Assembly (NCBI RefSeq): GCF_000199675.1
Contig: NC_014960.1
Span: 992,001-1,056,000, forward strand
Reading direction: 5' to 3'
Origin: Anaerolinea thermophila UNI-1
GTDB lineage: Bacteria; Chloroflexota; Anaerolineae; Anaerolineales; Anaerolineaceae
Length of the DNA stretch: 64,000 bases
In this document: one piece after another, positions 45,320 to 53,285 of the stretch
How positions within the stretch are numbered: position 1 is the first letter of the stretch
Layout: each line of letters begins with the position of its first letter
The notes under the pieces: generated by a model
What the model was told of the DNA's origin: nothing
What the model saw: only the letters and a program-made list of their open reading frames with translations
The model's database searches: none
Made by a program: the position numbers and the translations under genes

Positions 45320-46913
45320 AAAGCGAGTGGTCATTGTAGGAGCAGGGATGGCAGGACTCACGGCGGCGGCATATTTAGCCCGGGAAAATTATGAGGTTCT
45401 GTTACTGGATAAAAATGATCGGGTTGGGGGACTGGTGGGTACTTTTGAAAGCAAGGGCTTCTTTTTCGACTCAGGACCCAGGGCTTTTGTCAATTCCGGA
45501 ATCATCCAACCTATGCTAAGACATTTGGGGATTCAATGGGACTTTATCAAAAATACAATTTCTATTGGAATTGAAAACGATCTGTTCAGTATCCATTCAA
45601 TGGATGATTTACAGGAATATCGACGAGTCTTAATACAACTCTATCCTGAGCACAAAACGGAAATTGACCAAATCATTGCTGATATTGCCCAAATCTCGGA
45701 ATACACCCGGGTATTATATGAATTTGACAATCCCAATTTCGTGGATTTCAGGAAGAACAGGGCTTTCATCTTCAGGAAACTTATTCCGTGGACGTTCAAG
45801 TTTTTGCACGCGCTGGTAAAACTCAATCAATACAACATGCCAATGGAGGATTTTCTCAAGAGGCGCACATCCAACCAGTCTTTGATCGATATCTTAATCC
45901 AGCACTTTTTCAGAAAAACCCCTGCGCATTTTGCCCTGGGATATTTTTACGTGTATCTGGACTACTTCTACCCGAAGGGCGGAACAGGAGTTTTGAGCAA
46001 TCTCTTGAAAGAAAAGGTCCTGGAGTGGGGTGGAGAGATCGAGGTAAATAAGACTATCGTGGAAGTTGTCCCATCTGAGTCGAAAGTGATTGACTCAGAA
46101 GGCAGGGAGTATCCCTACGATGATTTAATCTGGGCGGCAGATTTGAAAACTTTGTACCGCATCCTGAAGCGAACGGGTCTGGATGCAAGAACTCTCGAAA
46201 AAGTCAACGTTGAGTCTCAGCGTAAACTGTCATCGAGAGGGGCTGAATCGGTCTTTATCCTGTACCTTGGGGTGAATCGTTCGCCTTCGTTTTTCCGGCA
46301 ACATGGTGGAGAGCATTTGTTTTATACCCCTTCCAGGCAAGGACTGGGAGCCACGAATCACGAAGAGAGAGTTCGTCTTATTGAAGAGTTCGATCAATTA
46401 TCGAAAACTGAAATTCTTGCGTGGCTGGAAAAATACCTCAGGTTGAATACCTTTGAAATTTCCGTGCCGGTTCTCCGAGATCCCTCGCTTGCTCCGGAAG
46501 GAAAAACCGGGCTTATGGTGAGTTGCCTTTTTGATTACGAAATCATTAAGAAGGTCGAACAAGCCGGCTGGTATGATGAATTCAAGGATTTCTGTGAAAC
46601 TCACATCATCCAGATTCTTTCGGAGACAATTTACAAACAAATGGATGAGGATGTCCTCTTCAGGTTTTCTTCTACGCCACTTACCATCCAGAAAATCTCC
46701 GGAAGTTCTGAAGGAGCCATTACAGGGTGGTCATTTGAAACCCCTCCGCCGGTCATCAGTTCATTAAGGGATATCCCCGCCTCTGTCCTCACCCCCATCC
46801 CGCATATTTATCAGGCAGGTCAGTGGTCTTATTCCCCGGCGGGTGTTCCTATTGCCATGCTGACAGGCTGGTACGCCGCCCAAAATATTATCAAGCAGGC
46901 AAAGAAAAAGTGA
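45306..46913 (+). CDS. FAD-dependent oxidoreductase, phytoene desaturase/amine-oxidase-like
   Basis: The 535-residue protein begins with a dinucleotide-binding fold (VVIVGAGMAGLTAAAYLA) and the RVGG motif (NDRVGGLVGTFESKGF). The C-terminal flavin-binding stretch is YQAGQWSYSPAGVPIAMLTG. This is the CrtI, carotenoid isomerase and retinol saturase group of flavoproteins. The substrate may be a polyene or a lipid. It overlaps the SDR gene. No phytoene synthase is nearby, so carotenoid synthesis is not shown. Confidence 0.85.
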   Translation: MNKNKKRVVIVGAGMAGLTAAAYLARENYEVLLLDKNDRVGGLVGTFESKGFFFDSGPRAFVNSGIIQPMLRHLGIQWDFIKNTISIGIENDLFSIHSMDDLQEYRRVLIQLYPEHKTEIDQIIADIAQISEYTRVLYEFDNPNFVDFRKNRAFIFRKLIPWTFKFLHALVKLNQYNMPMEDFLKRRTSNQSLIDILIQHFFRKTPAHFALGYFYVYLDYFYPKGGTGVLSNLLKEKVLEWGGEIEVNKTIVEVVPSESKVIDSEGREYPYDDLIWAADLKTLYRILKRTGLDARTLEKVNVESQRKLSSRGAESVFILYLGVNRSPSFFRQHGGEHLFYTPSRQGLGATNHEERVRLIEEFDQLSKTEILAWLEKYLRLNTFEISVPVLRDPSLAPEGKTGLMVSCLFDYEIIKKVEQAGWYDEFKDFCETHIIQILSETIYKQMDEDVLFRFSSTPLTIQKISGSSEGAITGWSFETPPPVISSLRDIPASVLTPIPHIYQAGQWSYSPAGVPIAMLTGWYAAQNIIKQAKKK

Positions 46914-47062
46914 ATTGACCTTTCACGAATACCTTTTCAAAACTTTCTGCATGGTAAGAGACGTAATACCAGAATGATTAACTGTCCGTAATGGATTGCG
47001 AAATTGGACGTTTTGTTTATCGAATCAATCCAGGAAATTCGTCCCGGTATGGGGAGCTTAAC

Positions 47063-47488
47063 ATGTTTGCCAAAATAGTCATCCTCGGTTTTGCCTTGCT
47101 GGAGTTTTCCAATGTGCTGGCTTTGTATTTCTTCCCCGCTTCCCGACGAGCCAATGCGGTGGGGGTGTTCTCTGCTTGGGAAAAATCCCGGCAGTACCCG
47201 GAAATTCATGATTTTGTTCAGTATCTGGTTTACTGGGTAGCGGGGGCAAAATTAATTTTCATTTTTCTTCTGGTGGGTATTGCTATTTTCGGCGATGCCA
47301 ATCTTCAACGTGTTAGCCTGATTGCTCTGGCGCTTGCCACGCTGTCTTTTTACTGGCGCTTATTCCCGCTCATCAGGAAGATGGATCAAAACGGGCAGAT
47401 TACTCCCAGGAATTACTCAAAAACTCTCGGCATGATGATTTTTTCATTGATTATTTTATTTTTGATAGCGGCTTTAATTTCCTTTTGA
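47063..47488 (+). CDS. Small four-helix membrane protein, function unknown
   Basis: The ATG at 47063 has GGGGAG upstream and is preferred to the one at 46991. The product has 141 residues with hydrophobic segments near 5-22, 58-78, 86-104 and 118-139. No domain is recognised. It follows the redox pair by about 150 bases and may be part of the same transcript. Confidence 0.65.
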   Translation: MFAKIVILGFALLEFSNVLALYFFPASRRANAVGVFSAWEKSRQYPEIHDFVQYLVYWVAGAKLIFIFLLVGIAIFGDANLQRVSLIALALATLSFYWRLFPLIRKMDQNGQITPRNYSKTLGMMIFSLIILFLIAALISF

Positions 47489-47576
47489 GCCGGAAATAAC
47501 GACAATCGCGTGGCATGGATGAGGCAGGCACCCGGGCACGTTGACGATTTTCTTCACTCGTCATAAGATACATCTT

Positions 47577-48281
47577 ATGAGCAAGAGTATTCTGTTGATT
47601 GATGATGACGCCCTCATGCGCCGCAGTCTGGGATTCAACCTGGAGCAGGCGGGGTTTCAGGTGTTTACCGCCGCATCTGCTGAAGATGGGCTGGTGCTGG
47701 CAAAGCGTACCCCACCTGATCTCGTGTTGCTGGATATTAACTTGCCGGGCATGGACGGGCTGGATGCCTTGCGCCGCTTTCGGGAGGAAGTTGGCGCGCC
47801 GGTCATTTTCGTCACCGCTCGAAGGCGTGAACTTGATCAGGTGTTGGGGTTGGAGTTGGGCGCTGACGATTACATTACCAAACCCTTTGATTTTAACATC
47901 TTACTGGCGCGGATTAAAGCCGTCCTGCGGCGGGTTTCCGGAGGCGAGGAACGTAAGCCGGCGGAACCTCAACCCCTTCTGATTGGTGAGTTGAGAATTG
48001 ACCCGTTAGCCCACACTGTTCATCGCGCCGGCAAGCCGGTTGATCTTTCTCCCCGCGAATTTGACTTGCTCTATACCCTGGCGCTGGAAGCAGGAAAAGT
48101 CGTTCCTGCAGATGAACTTCTGGCGCGGGTGTGGGGGGCAGAGTTTGTGGGCGAGCCGCAGGTGCTGTATGTGCATATCCGCTGGCTGCGGGAAAAATTG
48201 GAAGATGACCCGCAGAACCCACACTATATCCTGACTGTCAGAGGGGTGGGCTATAAACTGGTTGGAGGGGAGGATACATGA
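47577..48281 (+). CDS. OmpR-family response regulator
   Basis: The product has 234 residues from the ATG at 47577; a TTG at 47541 is possible but has no support. The receiver has LIDDDA, phospho-Asp in LLDINLPGMDG and Lys in ITKPFD. The winged-helix effector shows LSPREFDLLYTLALEAGKVV and VHIRWLREKLEDDPQNPHYI. It overlaps the kinase gene by the ATGA pattern. The next operon encodes HtrA, so an envelope-stress role like CssRS is inferred. Confidence 0.92.
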   Translation: MSKSILLIDDDALMRRSLGFNLEQAGFQVFTAASAEDGLVLAKRTPPDLVLLDINLPGMDGLDALRRFREEVGAPVIFVTARRRELDQVLGLELGADDYITKPFDFNILLARIKAVLRRVSGGEERKPAEPQPLLIGELRIDPLAHTVHRAGKPVDLSPREFDLLYTLALEAGKVVPADELLARVWGAEFVGEPQVLYVHIRWLREKLEDDPQNPHYILTVRGVGYKLVGGEDT

Positions 48282-49693
48282 AAACCCTGCGCGCCCGCAT
48301 GATCCTCAGTCACTTGCTTCCTATCGTCATCGTAGTGCCCCTGATTGGTATTGCCCTGATTTATTTTCTGGAAACCCGTGTGCTTCTTCCGGGCTTGCTC
48401 AAAGCCTACTCCGGCAATGCCGCGCTGGTGGCTGAAATTACCCGCGATCAACTGCGCATCTGGAGCGATCCCGTTTATGCTCAGACGATTCTGGCGCAGG
48501 TCAGCCCGCGTCTTTCCGCCCGGGTGATGCTCTTCAGCGCCAGCGGGCGTTTACTGGCTTCCACCGATCCCGCCGACTTGAAAAACCTCACTGATTACCT
48601 GATTCATCCTGCTTTGCAGGAAGCCCAGCAGGGAAAGATTGTGCAGAAGGTGTACTATAACCGTCAATTGCGTGGTGAAGCCCTGGATTTGTGGGAGCCG
48701 GTCTATGATTCCCAGTTTGGGGTGGTGATTGGTGTGGTGCGCATCACCTATTTGTTTGAGGATATTGGTGCGCAGTTTGTTCAACAGCGCCTGCTTATTG
48801 CCGGCGTATTACTGTTGGGGCTGGCAGTGGGTGCGCTGATTGGCTGGCGGCTGGCTGTTGGGCTGGAAAGACCGCTCAGCCGGGCTACCGAAGCCGTCAG
48901 ACGACTGGCTGAAGGCGAGCCCTCTGAGATTGTGCCAACGGGTGGACCCCAGGAAATACGTGTGCTGGTGGAAGCCGTCAATGTGCTGGCAGAACGCCTG
49001 AAAAATCTGGAAAGTGCTCGACGCCAATTGCTGGCAAACCTGGTGCATGAGTTGGGGCGTCCGTTGGGCGCTCTGCGCTCTGCCGTTCAAGCCCTGCTCA
49101 ACGGAGCGGTGAACGACCACGTTCTATCTGGGGAACTGTTGAATGGAATGGAAAATGAACTGGTGCGCTTGCAAAGCCTGCTGGGCGAATTGACCCACCT
49201 GTACGATCAGGTACTGGGAGATTTGGAACTGGAGCGCAAACCGGTTGATCTCAAAGCCTGGCTTGGTGAACTGATTGCTCCCTGGCAGGTGAATGCGGCG
49301 GAACAGGGTGTTCGCTGGGAGACGGTGATTCCGGATGAATTGCCTTCTCTCTCGATTGACCCGGTACGTATGGGGCAGGCGCTGGGAAATCTGCTCAGTA
49401 ATGCCGTCAAGTTCACCCCTGCGGGTGGCCTGATTCGCCTCGAAGTCTCTCAAACCCCCGCTGAAGTGCGCATCTGCGTGCGGGATACTGGGGCAGGCAT
49501 TCCACCGGATGAACTGGAAAAAATTTTTACACCCTTTTATCGTGGAACGCAGGGCAAGCGTTTTGTTGAAGGCATGGGGTTGGGGTTGAGCATTGCGCGG
49601 GATGTGGTCAAAGCCCATGGCGGACGTATTGACGTCGAAAGCATCGTTGGGCAGGGCAGTGCCTTTACCATTGTTTTGCCTCTCCAGGGATGA
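48278..49693 (+). CDS. Membrane sensor histidine kinase (HAMP)
   Basis: The 471-residue protein has two transmembrane helices (about 8-27 and 170-188), an extracytoplasmic sensor between them and HAMP (LERPLSRATEAVRRLAEGE). The phosphoacceptor His is in LLANLVHELGRPLGALRSAV, and the ATP-binding boxes are NAVKFTPAGG, DTGAGIPPDEL and GMGLGLSIA. It is coupled to the response regulator. A terminator follows at 49718, before the HtrA operon. Confidence 0.93.
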   Translation: MKTLRARMILSHLLPIVIVVPLIGIALIYFLETRVLLPGLLKAYSGNAALVAEITRDQLRIWSDPVYAQTILAQVSPRLSARVMLFSASGRLLASTDPADLKNLTDYLIHPALQEAQQGKIVQKVYYNRQLRGEALDLWEPVYDSQFGVVIGVVRITYLFEDIGAQFVQQRLLIAGVLLLGLAVGALIGWRLAVGLERPLSRATEAVRRLAEGEPSEIVPTGGPQEIRVLVEAVNVLAERLKNLESARRQLLANLVHELGRPLGALRSAVQALLNGAVNDHVLSGELLNGMENELVRLQSLLGELTHLYDQVLGDLELERKPVDLKAWLGELIAPWQVNAAEQGVRWETVIPDELPSLSIDPVRMGQALGNLLSNAVKFTPAGGLIRLEVSQTPAEVRICVRDTGAGIPPDELEKIFTPFYRGTQGKRFVEGMGLGLSIARDVVKAHGGRIDVESIVGQGSAFTIVLPLQG

Positions 49694-49717
49694 TTTTTTC
49701 CTTTTCTCTCTAATTTT

Positions 49718-49747
49718 CCCCGAACACCATTGTTCGGGGAATTTTTG
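49718..49747 (+). terminator. Terminator of the two-component system
   Basis: CCCCGAAC at 49718-49725 pairs with GTTCGGGG at 49732-49739, followed by AATTTTTG. Confidence 0.88.
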
Positions 49748-49815
49748 TCTTAAGGAAATCATAAGGTTGGGATGAGGTGTTCTTAAAGACTTAATGGAAT
49801 TCTCTCGGGTATATT
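49748..49815 (+). promoter_or_regulatory. Candidate activator-dependent promoter of the htrA-like operon
   Basis: Direct half-site-like repeats are visible: TCTTAAGG (49748-49755), CATAAGG (49760-49766), TCTTAAAG (49781-49788) and CTTAATGG (49790-49797). The first two are spaced 11 bp apart, as is usual for OmpR-type regulators. A -10-like TATATT lies at 49810-49815 with no good -35. Binding by the adjacent response regulator is inference. Confidence 0.5.
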
Positions 49816-49850
49816 CGGAACAGGAAAAACCTGAAAAGGAGTGCGGAGCG

Positions 49851-50021
49851 ATGATGCGCCGGATATTTTGGAGAGTATCACGACCTCGATGGGGACGAGC
49901 GGGCTCTCGATTCTGGCTTCGCAGAATACGGGAAGGGGGCTGGCTTTTCTTCTCCTTCCTGTTTGCCGGTCTGGCGTTGGTGGTTTTCCTGCTCTATGTG
50001 TTTAACTGGTTCTTCCGATAA
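49851..50021 (+). CDS. Small basic membrane protein upstream of HtrA
   Basis: The ATG at 49851 follows AAAAGGAGTGCGGAGCG; an upstream ATG at 49794 in the same frame lies within the promoter region. The 56-residue product has 12 Arg or Lys in its first 28 residues, then one transmembrane helix (WLFFSFLFAGLALVVFLLYV). It ends 23 bases before the htrA-like gene and probably shares its transcript. Possible roles are a regulator of the protease or a membrane-stress peptide; no homologue is recognised. Confidence 0.62.
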   Translation: MMRRIFWRVSRPRWGRAGSRFWLRRIREGGWLFFSFLFAGLALVVFLLYVFNWFFR

Positions 50022-50044
50022 AACATCCTTCAACAGGAGGCTCT

Positions 50045-51679
50045 ATGGAAAAAATCACATGGCGTTCACTTTTCAAAACGGGAGTAGTTCTTCTAACCGT
50101 TTTCACGCTTGCGGCCTGTAATGCTTTCCCTTCGTTCCTTGAGGCTTTGCCGTTTGTGAAATCTTCAGAACCTTCTCCGAATCTTCAGGAAGCAACTCCG
50201 GTTGCTCAGAAAAATATTCCCACCCCGACTGCAGTAGCGCCCGGTGCAAGTGGTGTGCTGGCAGCGTATGAAGGGACTCTGGAGCAGGTCTATCAAAAGG
50301 TTAACCCTTCCGTAGTCAGTATTCGGGTAGTCTCCCAGGTTTCAGCAGTGCCGCAGTCCTTCCCGGATTTCCCATTCTTCTTTGATCCCTTTGGGAATTT
50401 GCCTGATACCCCTCAAATCCAGGAAGGGCAGGGGTCTGGCTTTGTTTGGGACAAAGAAGGGCATATTGTGACCAATAACCATGTGGTGGAAGGTGCGGAC
50501 AAGATTGAAGTCACTTTTTCCGATGGTTATGTCGTTCCTGCTGAACTGATAGGCACGGATCCGTATACAGATTTAGCAGTTATCAAAGTGGACGTTTCTG
50601 CAGATCGTCTGGTGCCAGTTACGTTAGCAGACTCTTCCCAGGTACAGGTGGGGCAGTTAGCCATTGCTATCGGGAATCCCTTTGGGTTGTCCAATACCAT
50701 GACAGTAGGGATTGTCAGCGCTACCGGGCGCACTCTGCCCGCTGGAGAGACGCGCTATTCCATTCCCGAAGTCATTCAAACCGATGCACCCATTAACCCG
50801 GGCAATTCGGGGGGCGTACTGGTGGATGCTCAGGGCAATGTGATGGGCGTGACTGCTGCGATTGAATCAACAACGCGCTCGAATGCAGGGATTGGATTTG
50901 TCATCCCCTCTATCATCGTGCGCAAGGTGGTGCCTTCTTTGATTGCCAATGGCAAATATGAGCATGCCTGGCTGGGTATTACCGGTACGTCACTTACTCC
51001 GGCGGTTGCCAAAGCCATGAAATTGGATGAAGAACAACGCGGTGCCTTAATTATCGAAGTGGCAAAGGACAGCCCTGCCGATAAAGCCGGTCTGCGTGGT
51101 AGTACAGAGGAAGTGAAACTGGATGGCAGTACAGCCATGGTAGGTGGAGATGTCATCGTGGCTATCAATGGTGAGCCTACCCAGACAATTGAGGATGTCA
51201 TTGCCTACCTTGCCACCAAAACCAATGTGGGAGATCAGGTGAACATCACCATCCTACGTGATGGCAAGGAAAAGACTGTTTCGGTTACGTTGGAAGCCCG
51301 TCCATCTAGCAAGCAAACCGCCAGTGCAACGTCGGGCCAGGTCTATCTGGGGATCAGCGGCGTTGTGCTGGATGAAGCACTGGTTGAAGGCTTGAACCTG
51401 CCAAAAGACACTACCGGTATCCTTATCCAGCGGGTACAGGCAGATAGCCCTGCTGATAAAGCCGGTTTGCGTGGTGGCACCCGTCCGGTCTCTATCAATG
51501 GGCGTATGGTGCTGGCGGGTGGCGATGTCATCCTTGCGATTGACGATCAAGCCATCACCAGTCTGAAAGACTTGCAGGATGTGCTGGCTCAGCACTCCCC
51601 CGGTGATGTGGTCAATGTCACTATCCTGCGCAACGGTCGAGAGCGCACGGTAGAAGTCACCTTAGAGGCTCGTCCATAA
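50045..51679 (+). CDS. HtrA/DegP-like serine protease lipoprotein with two PDZ domains
   Basis: The 544-residue product has lipobox LAAC (Cys25), a Thr/Pro linker and a protease domain with the triad His146 (TNNHVVEG), Asp176 (TDLAVIKV) and Ser255 (PGNSGGVL). PDZ domains lie at about 308-425 and 440-540. Both PDZ domains carry an unusual KAGLRG-T/S insertion before the GGDVI motif. It degrades misfolded exported proteins on the outer face of the membrane. AGGAGG precedes the start. The adjacent two-component system suggests stress induction. Confidence 0.95.
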   Translation: MEKITWRSLFKTGVVLLTVFTLAACNAFPSFLEALPFVKSSEPSPNLQEATPVAQKNIPTPTAVAPGASGVLAAYEGTLEQVYQKVNPSVVSIRVVSQVSAVPQSFPDFPFFFDPFGNLPDTPQIQEGQGSGFVWDKEGHIVTNNHVVEGADKIEVTFSDGYVVPAELIGTDPYTDLAVIKVDVSADRLVPVTLADSSQVQVGQLAIAIGNPFGLSNTMTVGIVSATGRTLPAGETRYSIPEVIQTDAPINPGNSGGVLVDAQGNVMGVTAAIESTTRSNAGIGFVIPSIIVRKVVPSLIANGKYEHAWLGITGTSLTPAVAKAMKLDEEQRGALIIEVAKDSPADKAGLRGSTEEVKLDGSTAMVGGDVIVAINGEPTQTIEDVIAYLATKTNVGDQVNITILRDGKEKTVSVTLEARPSSKQTASATSGQVYLGISGVVLDEALVEGLNLPKDTTGILIQRVQADSPADKAGLRGGTRPVSINGRMVLAGGDVILAIDDQAITSLKDLQDVLAQHSPGDVVNVTILRNGRERTVEVTLEARP

Positions 51680-51712
51680 CCAGTTACAGGGTTTCTGTCT
51701 CCTCCTGAGAAA

Positions 51713-51744
51713 GCCGCCCCTCTCTTCCGGTGGAGGGGGGCGGC
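51713..51744 (+). terminator. GC-rich hairpin after the htrA-like gene
   Basis: GCCGCCCCTC at 51713-51722 pairs with GAGGGGGGCGGC at 51733-51744 apart from a small bulge. There is no T run, so it is a weak or Rho-assisted terminator candidate. Confidence 0.55.
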
Positions 51745-51817
51745 AACTTAAAACCTCGAACAGGGTATCAGAATGGCGTTTTTTGGCATAAATTCTCTCT
51801 TTCGTAAGGTTTTTGAC

Positions 51818-51824
51818 GTTTTAA
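51818..51824. repeat. Left target-site duplication of the IS4-type element
   Basis: GTTTTAA directly precedes the left inverted repeat and recurs at 53068-53074. Confidence 0.75.
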
Positions 51825-53067
51825 CTGAAGTTCGGGCATAAGTTGGGACATTTGTAGTGTATAAAGAGCCTCCCAACCGATACACTTGGTTCGCAGCAAC
51901 TAATCGGTAGGAGGCTCATCATGGATAAGTATATCCCGATGCGTTCTTTCATGGAGGAGTTTTTTGATGATGAAATCACCGCTACCAAAGCGGCAGAAAT
52001 TGGGCAAGCCATGCTGGTGGCCCGCTCCTTGCGGCTGACCGAGATTGCGGGCAAAATGCGCGGCGGTAGCGCGGCCAGTTACAAACGCATCCAGCGCTTT
52101 CTGCAAAAGGTTGACCCACGGGCCATGCTCTGGCGTCTGTTTTGTGAACAAGCCGAGTATGTGATTGGCGCCCCGACCGAGATTGAACGTCCACAAGCCT
52201 GGAAGACGGAGTATGTCGGCACGCTCAAAGACGGCAAGACGCGAGGCTTCTGGGTGTTGCTGTTGGCCACACCCTATCGCGGACGGGCTCTCCCTTGCGG
52301 TTTGCTGACCTACTCGTCCAAGACCATCGCCGCTGACCGGTCGTCGCGCAATGTGAACCATGTCCGTGCGTTCGCCGGATTGAAAGACCTGCTGGGGGAG
52401 CGTCCGTTGGTGTTGGATCGGGAATTCAGTTACCTCGAATTGTTGCTCAATCTGGTCGAAGAGGGAGTGAACTTTGTCATTCGTCTGAACCTGGGCCACC
52501 ATCCGCCCAGGTTCTGGGATGCCGAGGGCAGGGAAGTGGTCTTATCACTCGCTCCCGGTGAAAAGGTAATCCACCCATCCGTGTGGTACAAAGGCAAGGT
52601 ATGCGTCAACCTGATCGGTGTCTGGAAGAAGGGCCTGGCTGAACCGTTATGGGTGATGAGCAACCTCGAACCCGAGCGGGCATGGCAGGTGTATCTCTGG
52701 CGGATGAAAATCGAGGAAACCTTCCGCGATTTGAAAGGACTGCTGGGGATGACCCGGCTGATGAATAAGCGACAGGAAAACATGGAAAAGATGGTAGCAA
52801 TGCTGCTGTTGGTTTATGCGATTGCCTTGTTGATCGGTGAAGGCTTGCGAGACCGCCTGTATGGATCGCCAAACCAGCTACAGGAGAATGTTGATGTCGT
52901 TCTGCACAAGACGGGCAAGAAATGGCGGCGCTATTCGGGTCTGTTTATCTTGCTCAAACAGAAATGGTGGCTTCCACCCCGTGAGTGGCAGTCCATTGTC
53001 AAGGAGGCTTTGGCGTCGTTTGTTGCTATCGTTCGCCCAACTGTCCTAACTCATGTCTGAATTTCAG
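51825..53067 (+). mobile_element. Complete IS4-family insertion sequence, 1243 bp
   Basis: Imperfect 26-bp inverted repeats, CTGAAGTTCGGGCATAAGTT at the left start (51825) and the complement of CTGAAATTCAGACATGAGTT at the right end (to 53067), bracket one transposase. A 7-bp direct repeat flanks them. The right end lies 10 bp upstream of the rho promoter -35. Confidence 0.87.
51921..53060 (+). CDS. IS4-family DDE transposase
   Basis: The 379-residue protein shows the IS4 signature Y-2-R-3-E-6-K (YLWRMKIEETFRDLK) near residue 254. The likely catalytic aspartates are in the YVGTLKDGK and VLDREFSY segments, the second being clear. The gene is intact, and its stop codon lies inside the right inverted repeat. 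GGAGG precedes the start. The element is probably active. Confidence 0.93.
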   Translation: MDKYIPMRSFMEEFFDDEITATKAAEIGQAMLVARSLRLTEIAGKMRGGSAASYKRIQRFLQKVDPRAMLWRLFCEQAEYVIGAPTEIERPQAWKTEYVGTLKDGKTRGFWVLLLATPYRGRALPCGLLTYSSKTIAADRSSRNVNHVRAFAGLKDLLGERPLVLDREFSYLELLLNLVEEGVNFVIRLNLGHHPPRFWDAEGREVVLSLAPGEKVIHPSVWYKGKVCVNLIGVWKKGLAEPLWVMSNLEPERAWQVYLWRMKIEETFRDLKGLLGMTRLMNKRQENMEKMVAMLLLVYAIALLIGEGLRDRLYGSPNQLQENVDVVLHKTGKKWRRYSGLFILLKQKWWLPPREWQSIVKEALASFVAIVRPTVLTHV

Positions 53068-53074
53068 GTTTTAA
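53068..53074. repeat. Right target-site duplication of the IS4-type element
   Basis: GTTTTAA follows the right inverted repeat, identical to 51818-51824. Confidence 0.75.
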
Positions 53075-53077
53075 AAC

Positions 53078-53106
53078 TTGCGCGAATATTAAATCCTTGC
53101 TATAAT
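53078..53106 (+). promoter_or_regulatory. Promoter of rho
   Basis: TTGCGC at 53078-53083, a 17-bp spacer and a perfect TATAAT at 53101-53106 form a good sigma-70 promoter, giving a leader of about 170 bases before rho. Confidence 0.7.
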
Positions 53107-53169
53107 GCGCAAAGAGCAAAGTGTTTTCTTTTTACTTCGTTGAAGGCATTCCCTGTCGGTTACTGGGGG

Positions 53170-53232
53170 GCAGGAGCCTGCGCTGATCCCGAACCATCCT
53201 GACAATTCAACCTCTCTTCCTGCGCTGGCAGG
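53170..53232 (+). promoter_or_regulatory. Structured rho leader with alternative hairpins
   Basis: GCAGG (53170-53174) and CCTGC (53177-53181) are followed by CCTGC (53219-53223) and GCAGG (53228-53232). The last two form a clean 5-bp hairpin with a 4-base loop, but either half can also pair with the first pair. The 9-mer CCTGCGCTG occurs twice (53177 and 53219). Alternative pairing of this kind is typical of attenuators. A regulatory role is inference. Confidence 0.4.
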
Positions 53233-53285
53233 TGAAAACGCCTGTTAAAAACTCACCGAACGGAGTTCAGTAATAATCGTCCACT

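Noticed and set aside
49124..49762. Open frame on the minus strand opposite the sensor kinase (212 codons)
   Set aside because: It overlaps the conserved ATPase domain of the kinase and includes the terminator, so it is not a gene.
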